This document shows positions 57,806-64,000 of a stretch of DNA of 64,000 nucleotides, in pieces. The position numbers and the translations under genes were made by a program. Under the pieces are notes generated by a model. That model was given only the letters and a program-made list of their open reading frames with translations, did not search any database and was not told the DNA's origin. Positions within the stretch are counted from its first letter, which is position 1; every line of letters begins with the position of its first letter. Where the stretch lies: assembly GCA_029263455.1 (NCBI GenBank), contig JAJCXM010000032.1:1-64000 (forward strand), written 5' to 3'. The stretch is from Holophagae bacterium. Its GTDB lineage: Bacteria > Acidobacteriota > Holophagae > Acanthopleuribacterales > Acanthopleuribacteraceae.

Positions 57806-60019
57806 TTAACGACCGTTGTGGTGGTGTGAGTCTCGGATGACACGAAATTCTTGAATCTTTTGCATTTCAGCTCGCGGCGCAGGGAATAACAGGTTCTCAG
57901 CGATGCTCCGGCCATCTAATGATCGAATCCGTACGAGATTATTATCATCGCCGATAATGACTGAGCGACCGTCTTCGTCAAATTCGAAACCACCAAAACA
58001 TTGAGTTAAACCGGCACAGACTGTGAAAAGCTGTTCGCCGTCAGGGCTTATCATGCGCAGCATGCTCGAAGTTCCATCGCCGTTATCACCACGCACGAAT
58101 AAATGACCCGACCCGTCACTATTTATGCAACTAAAAGCGCCTAATCCGTCTGGCTTATCTTTGCCGTCGCCTGGCCAAATGAGTTCTGCTGAACCGTCAT
58201 GATTAACTCTGACAACATCACCAGTACGCGTGCCTACAAGTAATCTATTCTGATTGTCTAACTTGGTGATGTCGTTATTCGAGAATAGCGGATCACCCCC
58301 GCCGGATGGAATCCCACGGCTAAAAATGCTTTCGTTACCGTCCATGTGTCTTTGCACCACTGAATTAAACGTGCCGTTGGGGAAATTAGCGGTTGGCGCA
58401 CCACCCGCACCTGAAGAAAAGAAAAGGTCACCACTAGGACTAGCTGCAATTCCGTCGACGTCGCGAATGAGAGACAATGACCTGTTGATACCGAGTTGAT
58501 CACGAACAATGGCCGCATCTTGTGGATCGTTTAACAGTTGATAAGTCGCTTGGGGATCGAATGGCAGGACCATCACGCCGTCGTTGCCGATTGAAGCGTA
58601 AAGATTGAATTGTGCGTCGACAGAGACAATAAACGAATTCGCCAGTCCACCGCCTGTTGCAACAATTCGCGATTGTTCTAACTCACGCGTGTCCTGATTG
58701 AGTCGGTGATGGCTAATCGCACCATTCTTGAAGTTCATTGAATATACATTCCCGTTGAGATCAATGGCCACGTCGGAGGAGCCGTTGATACCGTCTTGGG
58801 TATTGTTGGCTAAGATGTCTGCAACCAGGCCCGGAGCCACAATATCAGGTAACCCAGGATTCAGTTCCAGGCGGAACTGGATGCCTTCATCGCCCTCGAC
58901 CACGATGTTAATTGCTAATGTTCGGTAACCGGGCTTGCTGATTAGGAATTCATATAATCCCTCAGCTAGATCTAACGTTGATGATCCAGAATCATCCGTG
59001 AGTTGCTCTAAACCGCCTTGTCTTTTTATGCGCACATCAGCTAGTAGCTCTTTGGTGAATTGATCTTGTATGATGAATTGTACCGGCACAGAGGGTCGTG
59101 GTTCAGTGATAGCGGCCAAGATAGATGCCGACTGAGTCGGCTTTATCTGATAAAGAACTTGATAGTCAGCTACGAGATAAATATGGAAGCCATCGGATAC
59201 GATAGCGCCATTGCTGAAGCGGTGTCCTCTTATCGCGTCCCCAAATGCTAACAAAGATATTTCACCCGATTTTGTGATAGCGAATATTTGGCCCGTACTC
59301 ACGTCATATTGATATAGAACACCATTTTGGTCGACTTCAACGGGGAACTCATTTAAGCCACCAATAGTTGCACCACGAAGATTCACCAATTGATAGGGCC
59401 CGCTGGGGCTTTTGATGACGAGTTCACCCGTATGGTAGCCGGCGTAAATCGTTTGATCATCACCAATGGCAAATGAAGTCAGCACATTTAGCGGGATGCC
59501 AGTTTGTTGTTCTGCTTCATCTGTGGACCAAACAGGTTCAAAAAAGCCATCGCCGCGGTCAACAGACAAAATCGTGTCGGGATAGAGACCTTGAGGTCCA
59601 AAACTGCTTTCGGCGACGAACAAGTCACCACCTGAGGTGACATCGACACCACGGACGGAGGGTATGATCGCAAATTTTAAGTAGATTCCCGAGTCCCTTT
59701 GCCAGGTACCCAAGATGAAGTTGCTGACCCCGAAATAGAGCGTGCCGTCTGGAGCAAATCCTAGGCCCTGGCTGAAGAAAGGCAAGGTTCCTGCCGTTCC
59801 TTGATTAAGATCGATCCACAGAATGTTTCCGCCTTGTTGGGTTGTCTGCGCAATATAGACGCGGCCTGTTAAGGGGTCGATGTCCATATCCCAGGGAGGT
59901 TGGCCAAGGCCGCCCGGTAGCGGATCAGCCACTTGGTAGATGGCTTGAATTTCCAGCCCTGGGCCAACTTGAATCGGTTGTTCGAGAGCCAAGTATAGAT
60001 ATGCCATCAAAAGCGCCAT
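57806..60019 (-). CDS. Exported double beta-propeller protein with central CarboxypepD_reg-like domain
   Basis: 737-residue protein, exported by a short signal-like N-terminus (MALLMAYLYLALEQP). GGAGG lies 6 nt before ATG. Residues about 25-300 and 395-720 are rich in NHL/SMP-30-like propeller strands (WDMDIDPLTGRVYIA, FAPDGTLYFGV; DVAIDLNGNVYS, IAASPSGDLFFSS). Between them a ~80-residue beta sandwich (VQFIIQDQF, GLYEFLISKPGYRTL, RLELNP) resembles carboxypeptidase regulatory-like domains, which recur in TonB-linked proteins. It overlaps the TonB receptor gene by 13 bp, so it is co-expressed with it. It may present or process the receptor's ligand; this is inferred from position only. Confidence 0.82.
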   Translation of the reverse strand: MALLMAYLYLALEQPIQVGPGLEIQAIYQVADPLPGGLGQPPWDMDIDPLTGRVYIAQTTQQGGNILWIDLNQGTAGTLPFFSQGLGFAPDGTLYFGVSNFILGTWQRDSGIYLKFAIIPSVRGVDVTSGGDLFVAESSFGPQGLYPDTILSVDRGDGFFEPVWSTDEAEQQTGIPLNVLTSFAIGDDQTIYAGYHTGELVIKSPSGPYQLVNLRGATIGGLNEFPVEVDQNGVLYQYDVSTGQIFAITKSGEISLLAFGDAIRGHRFSNGAIVSDGFHIYLVADYQVLYQIKPTQSASILAAITEPRPSVPVQFIIQDQFTKELLADVRIKRQGGLEQLTDDSGSSTLDLAEGLYEFLISKPGYRTLAINIVVEGDEGIQFRLELNPGLPDIVAPGLVADILANNTQDGINGSSDVAIDLNGNVYSMNFKNGAISHHRLNQDTRELEQSRIVATGGGLANSFIVSVDAQFNLYASIGNDGVMVLPFDPQATYQLLNDPQDAAIVRDQLGINRSLSLIRDVDGIAASPSGDLFFSSGAGGAPTANFPNGTFNSVVQRHMDGNESIFSRGIPSGGGDPLFSNNDITKLDNQNRLLVGTRTGDVVRVNHDGSAELIWPGDGKDKPDGLGAFSCINSDGSGHLFVRGDNGDGTSSMLRMISPDGEQLFTVCAGLTQCFGGFEFDEDGRSVIIGDDNNLVRIRSLDGRSIAENLLFPAPRAEMQKIQEFRVIRDSHHHNGR

Positions 60020-62109
60020 ATCAAGCCTCCGACAATTTCTCGACCTTGTTCCTCACCGGCTGCGCTCAACACAGAATCAAATTCATAATAAGCCACGTAA
60101 CGTTCGTCAAATAGGTTCCTCACATGGACAAAAACATCCAATCCTTGCTTAATGTCCAGGGACTTCGCGAGCCTCAAGGAGAAGGTAGTGTAGTCCTGCT
60201 GGTTATCGCGGGTAAAATTTGGCCCTTCGGAAGCAATATCACCACTGGTGAATTCGTTTGGATCTGTGCGATCTGTGTAGTGGAATTCAAGATGAGATTG
60301 GAATCCGCTTATATGTTGCCATGTCCAGCCCGCATTTGACTTGAACCTGGGCGTAAAAAAAGTCTCTCCCGATAAGTCATTCAAACCGCTGGGGCTCATG
60401 CCGTGCACATTGGCGTGAATCTGATGTCCGGCGCCGACAAAAAAACGCCAGGAAATTTGTAAGCCGCGGGAATACGCGTTAGATAGGTTCTCAAAGGATG
60501 TTGTTGTGGTAAACAAATTATTGGTAGGGTCGAATTCAATATCTGTTAAGCGGCCACTGTCGGGATTGCCGATCAACTCAGAGTAGGTTTCGTAATAATA
60601 TTCCGCCTCAATCTGTGAACGTGCCCCAAAACGGCGCACAAAGGTGAGGTCAACGGTGTTGATGGTTTCGTTTTCGAGGCTCGGGTTACCGCGAAAACGA
60701 ACGCGGTGGTTCTGTCTTGGTACGTTAAGGTCAATTTCAGAAAAGAGCTCAAACAAGCTAGGCGCCCTAAATGCGCGACGGGCAGTCATTCTAAGATCTG
60801 TATCCGGATTGGCAAGCCAGATTAGGCTCGCATTGTATCCAAAATCTTGTTGTGTAATCGAATCGTCATCAACCCTTAATCCCGCAGATAGGGATAAAGC
60901 TTGGTTTGCTTTCCATGTGCTGTTGGCGAAGATGGAGGTGATCTCCTTATCGCTATCAAGTACCAATCCGCCTTTATTATCTATTTTTCGATATTCAAGA
61001 CCTGCCACCCAGTTTACTGACGTCGATTGATTCAGTCCTGTCCAAACTAAAGTCAACGAACCTATATCTGAATTCCCTTCAAACGGGACCGCATCATCAA
61101 GGCTAGGGTAGAAACGGTTGCCTGGGTCAACAGCAGACAAAACGTCTGCCGTGCTGGGGACAAGCGGCGTGCGGTACTTGAATTGACTGAGATGGAACTG
61201 CACGCTGAGTTCATGGCCTGGGCGCATCGAAAAATCAAGACCAGCTTTTAAGAACCGACGTGTGATATCCCAATCTTCGCGAGGCAATCCTGGCTGCGGA
61301 AACAGCTCTAATGTGCCGTCTGTGACACCAGTTTGTGCTGAAAACGTTAAAGCGTTTGTCTTGTGGACTTCGAGGCTAACGGTGATTCGATTAACTTCTT
61401 TGCTTTGTTCGTCATCCACGAAGTTGTAGCTTGTTGGAATACGATTGAATCCAGGATATTCGACGCGCGTTTCAAGGCTGTCCACGTTTTCGGCGCCGCC
61501 AGAAACGATTAAACTCATATTGTCATTGAGCCAATGTGCACGTAAATGGCCTGCAAGTTGAGTATTGTTTCCGGAAGAAAGGCGAACTTCAGCACCTGGC
61601 GCTTTCGCTTTCTTCGTGATGATATTGACGACACCTGCAAAAGCGTTCGCTCCATAAACGCTACTTGCGGGACCGCGAATGACTTCAATTCGCTCAATAT
61701 CGTCTAAGGTTACAGGCAGCGCGTGCCACAGCGTCACGCCGAACACATCAATATATTCGCTGTGACCATCTATCAGAACCAGCAGCCGCCGATTAAAGGT
61801 TACGCCCTTGCCGCGGATACTGACTTCCGTTTGTGACGCACCAAGCGCAAGAATGTCTACAGCAGCAAGACTAGACAATAGCTCTGGAATATCCTGAGCG
61901 CCACTCTGCGCAATTTCCGCTGCCGTGAGCACTGAAACCGGTACAGGCGACTCCCTTAAAGTAACGGAAGCTCTAGTTGCAGAGACGACTTCTAGGCTGA
62001 GCAAGTCATCGAGTGAAAGATCAGTCACCTCGTTTGTCTGGGTTTGCGCGACACAAACCAAGCAAATAGCCAAGAAATAGGCGTACAGGAGTCGGCTCAT
62101 TCGATACAT
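60007..62109 (-). CDS. TonB-dependent outer-membrane receptor
   Basis: About 700 residues. Signal peptide from ATG 62109 or 62100 (MSRLLYAYFLAICLVCVAQT); AGGA lies a few bases upstream of both. An N-terminal plug (VTLRESPVPVSVLTAAEIA, LLVLIDGHSEY, IERIEVIRGPASSVYGANAFAGVVNIIT) is followed by a 22-strand-like barrel ending in an aromatic residue (GGLIWRF). The plug and the barrel tail are of the FepA/BtuB class. No TonB-box sequence could be fixed with confidence. No TonB, ExbB or ExbD genes are in the window. The ligand is unknown; linkage to a propeller protein and two periplasmic binding proteins argues for an organic ligand rather than simple iron, as inference. Confidence 0.93.
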   Translation of the reverse strand: MYRMSRLLYAYFLAICLVCVAQTQTNEVTDLSLDDLLSLEVVSATRASVTLRESPVPVSVLTAAEIAQSGAQDIPELLSSLAAVDILALGASQTEVSIRGKGVTFNRRLLVLIDGHSEYIDVFGVTLWHALPVTLDDIERIEVIRGPASSVYGANAFAGVVNIITKKAKAPGAEVRLSSGNNTQLAGHLRAHWLNDNMSLIVSGGAENVDSLETRVEYPGFNRIPTSYNFVDDEQSKEVNRITVSLEVHKTNALTFSAQTGVTDGTLELFPQPGLPREDWDITRRFLKAGLDFSMRPGHELSVQFHLSQFKYRTPLVPSTADVLSAVDPGNRFYPSLDDAVPFEGNSDIGSLTLVWTGLNQSTSVNWVAGLEYRKIDNKGGLVLDSDKEITSIFANSTWKANQALSLSAGLRVDDDSITQQDFGYNASLIWLANPDTDLRMTARRAFRAPSLFELFSEIDLNVPRQNHRVRFRGNPSLENETINTVDLTFVRRFGARSQIEAEYYYETYSELIGNPDSGRLTDIEFDPTNNLFTTTTSFENLSNAYSRGLQISWRFFVGAGHQIHANVHGMSPSGLNDLSGETFFTPRFKSNAGWTWQHISGFQSHLEFHYTDRTDPNEFTSGDIASEGPNFTRDNQQDYTTFSLRLAKSLDIKQGLDVFVHVRNLFDERYVAYYEFDSVLSAAGEEQGREIVGGLIWRF

Positions 62110-62238
62110 TTTCCTAGACAAGTCTACCTCATATCTAATGCTTTTAGAGCAGGTTGACAAGGATAATGCAAATTCGCTCGTGACGGGATCCAGTTATTAA
62201 AATGCTACAATGAGGGCCAATCCTCCACAGGACGGACA

Positions 62239-62943
62239 ATGCAGGCGATCATCGTCACATTGATTTTGATGACTTTGTCTTGGCAGAGTTACTCAACTGA
62301 GGGTCTCGTTTGTTACGTATATCTACCAACAACGGACCGACCTCGCGCTGTGCAGGATGGATTGTCTGGTGCTTATCCCAATGTGAGTTTTGTCGTCTTT
62401 GGACGTTTTCAGGAGTTTCGCCAAAGGGTTAGCCATGAAAATCCAGACGCGATTCTGACCCTGCCCTTAATCAGTCAGGAAGTTGAGGGCTATCAGACCG
62501 TTCTCCAAGGCTACGCTCAAGGACAAAGCAGCCAAGCACTCAAGTTGCTCACGGTGGGTGAACAGACCCAAATCGCAGAGGAAATGGTGGTTGGTGTTGT
62601 TGATCTGTTGGGTCGTCGGGCCATGCAAGAACACACAGCAAAGATGTTGAACCTAAAGTCTGTAAGGGTTCGTACCGTCACTAAACTAGAGGATTTGTTA
62701 ACGCTTTTGCAATTTCAAGACGTCGATGCGATTCTCGTTCAATCTTCAACTGTTCCTTTTTTTATCAACCGCTCGAGACTGGATTTGCATGCACATGCGC
62801 TTAACCAGTCAAGACTAGGGTTGCCATCGATCGCCATTCGGGTTTCTGGCAGCGGTACCGGCAAACGCGTCAAAGAGGCGTTTGTGCCGCTGAGTTCCGA
62901 GATTCAGGCGTTACTGGGGGTGGAATCATGGCAAGAACCATGA
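62239..62943 (+). CDS. Periplasmic PhnD/SBP-like protein
   Basis: 234-residue exported protein with signal peptide MQAIIVTLILMTLSWQSYS. The two-lobe binding-protein fold is suggested by RPRAVQDGLSGAYPNVSFVVFG, a middle NPDAILTLP segment and FQDVDAILVQSSTVPFFI. It resembles phosphate/phosphonate-type substrate-binding proteins (PhnD-like), but the family is only tentatively recognised. No permease or ATPase gene is next to it. It overlaps the next gene by 16 bp and is divergent from the TonB receptor gene. Confidence 0.6.
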   Translation: MQAIIVTLILMTLSWQSYSTEGLVCYVYLPTTDRPRAVQDGLSGAYPNVSFVVFGRFQEFRQRVSHENPDAILTLPLISQEVEGYQTVLQGYAQGQSSQALKLLTVGEQTQIAEEMVVGVVDLLGRRAMQEHTAKMLNLKSVRVRTVTKLEDLLTLLQFQDVDAILVQSSTVPFFINRSRLDLHAHALNQSRLGLPSIAIRVSGSGTGKRVKEAFVPLSSEIQALLGVESWQEP

Positions 62944-63893
62944 TTTTCTGGTGGGCCTTGTGCCTCTCTTATTGGCCTGCACAAAGTGCCGAACGATTCT
63001 CATTGTTGATTCTCGGTCCAGACAGTGCTGGCTTCCAGGAAGTAGTCAATGCCCTCCCTCTGGAATTAGGCAGTGAATTCACCATCACCCATCGGATCGT
63101 CAATGAGCGCACCAGTTTCGAAAGGTACATGCAATATATTGAACAAATAAAGCCCCAAGTTATGGTCCTAATGGACAATGTTTCAATTAACTACTACCGC
63201 CGATACCAGCACATCCATAGTCAGCCGGAAAAACAAATCCCAGCAGTCGCGGCCATGGCTCTTTTTATGGACCAAGCCATCGATGGGCTCAACCAGGTTG
63301 TTGGCATCCGTTACGAAGTGCCAGCCGTGATAAGTTTAGTAAATCTACGAGACTTGATGGAGCAACCCTTTACACGGGTGGGCGTCGTATATCGCGCCCA
63401 AACCAAACCCTTCTTTGAACAACAGAAGTTAACATGTAGTCGAGAGCAGATAGAATTGATAGGCGTTGAGGTTCCTAGTCAGTCGGATAAGATGAATAAA
63501 CAATTAAAAAATGCGTTGTCCCAGTTGATCAAACAAGATGATGTCGATGCACTTTGGATTTTGAATGACTCGGCTTTACTAACAGAGCACGCCCTAACAT
63601 ATGTTTGGCTACCTCGAATTCGTCGGTTTAAGGGACCGGTGGTCGTTGGTGTTAGGCCACTGGTGGAAAAAGTTCCACTTGGCAACTTTGCCGTCGTACC
63701 TGATCATCAAGGTATGGGCAAACAGATTGCAAACTTGATTTTCGAGATGGTGGAAGGCGGATTTGATTTTGATGGCCCCAAGGTTTTCAACCCAGTTTCG
63801 GTAGAAACTATTCTCAATTATCGGCAAGCTAGAAAGCAGTTTTCTATCAACTCGGAAAAATTGGGTCAGGTTGATCTGATCCTGTCGAATTGA
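62928..63893 (+). CDS. ABC_sub_bind (PF04392-like) periplasmic binding protein
   Basis: 321-residue exported protein. Signal peptide MARTMIFWWALCLSYWPAQSA; an upstream GGGGGTGG gives the ATG at 62928. The sequence follows the ABC_sub_bind pattern: ILGPDSAGF at the start, then KPQVMVLMDN, VGIRYEVP, RVGVVYRAQ, ALWILNDSALL, PVVVGVRPLV and GNFAVVPDHQGMGKQIANLI. Such proteins bind amino acids or similar compounds, either with ABC transporters or as ligand modules of signalling systems. No transporter genes follow; instead a membrane signalling gene begins 8 bp downstream. Confidence 0.8.
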   Translation: MARTMIFWWALCLSYWPAQSAERFSLLILGPDSAGFQEVVNALPLELGSEFTITHRIVNERTSFERYMQYIEQIKPQVMVLMDNVSINYYRRYQHIHSQPEKQIPAVAAMALFMDQAIDGLNQVVGIRYEVPAVISLVNLRDLMEQPFTRVGVVYRAQTKPFFEQQKLTCSREQIELIGVEVPSQSDKMNKQLKNALSQLIKQDDVDALWILNDSALLTEHALTYVWLPRIRRFKGPVVVGVRPLVEKVPLGNFAVVPDHQGMGKQIANLIFEMVEGGFDFDGPKVFNPVSVETILNYRQARKQFSINSEKLGQVDLILSN

Positions 63894-63901
63894 GCCTTAT
63901 C

Positions 63902-64000
63902 ATGAAGTCTATTCGTCAAAAACTGACCCTGCGAAATACACTGAATTTGGCGGTGTTATTCTCCGTCGTTTTCGTTTTGCTATTTGTGGTAACTGACCGA
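63902..64000 (+). CDS. N-terminus of a membrane sensor protein (partial)
   Basis: Thirty-three codons from ATG 63902 to the window end, not interrupted. The reading MKSIRQKLTLRN, then a hydrophobic stretch (LAVLFSVVFVLLFVV), is the start typical of sensor histidine kinases, GGDEF or methyl-accepting proteins: basic cytoplasmic residues then TM1. Only 8 bp separate it from the binding-protein gene, so it is probably in the same transcript. The catalytic part is outside the window. Confidence 0.55.
   Translation, partial: MKSIRQKLTLRNTLNLAVLFSVVFVLLFVVTDR

Overview
The window is a gene-dense, moderate-GC chromosomal segment from a Gram-negative, aerobic, heterotrophic bacterium. It has a TonB-dependent receptor, lipoprotein-type ABC genes, heme A synthase, citrate synthase, a glyoxylate shunt and an ABC-type surface-glycan exporter. 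Large exported proteins with cohesin-like, Ig-like and IPTL-CTERM modules, together with tandem NtrC-type regulators, suggest a marine Acidobacteriota (Holophagae/Acanthopleuribacter-like) or a deep proteobacterial relative. That assignment is inference: no rRNA or other taxonomic marker is present.

Layout. 1-421: no convincing gene, two perfect hairpins. 422-3251: xerD and a polytopic membrane protein, convergent. 3465-10173: three consecutive exported proteins (cohesin-like plus Ig repeats; cohesin-like plus dockerin-like pair; large IPTL-CTERM protein), closed by a strong terminator. 10226-11171: gene-free and unexplained, with DnaA-box-like 9-mers. 11172-15971: CcmH-like protein, divergent S9 peptidase, two-gene ABC exporter. 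15968-19746 (minus): uvrB, CoA-binding protein, citrate synthase. 20014-25747 (plus): small ORF, ctaA, serB-serA-serC, rimI, gshB. 25744-30279: RamB/PrpR/ScfR-type regulator divergent from aceB-aceA. 30926-37489 (minus): PilZ protein, Rieske ferredoxin, dus, NtrC-type regulator, ligA, NtrC-type regulator. 37711-39789: EF-G paralogue lacking the catalytic His. 39877-43240 (minus): amidohydrolase, FGGY kinase, glycerophosphodiesterase. 43536-44636: methyltransferase-like gene broken by two in-frame stops. 44707-57676 (minus): surface-glycan locus. 57806-62109 (minus): beta-propeller protein and TonB-dependent receptor. 62239-64000 (plus): two orphan periplasmic binding proteins and the start of a membrane signalling protein.

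How the genes work together. Serine made by SerA/C/B feeds cysteine and glycine, which GshB uses in glutathione synthesis. Citrate synthase, AceA and AceB allow growth on acetate or fatty acids, and an acyl-CoA-type regulator sits at the divergent promoter with a palindromic operator candidate. Wzm/Wzt, a three-domain glycosyltransferase, a sulfotransferase-coiled-coil protein, an AsnB-type amidotransferase and methyltransferases form a polysaccharide assembly and export unit. The last five genes look like an outer-membrane uptake system paired with periplasmic sensing.

The strongest candidates for something new are the cohesin/dockerin/IPTL trio, the ligA gene translationally coupled between two sigma-54 activators, and the receptor/propeller/binding-protein/sensor cluster. 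All functional statements are by motif recognition only; no database search was possible.
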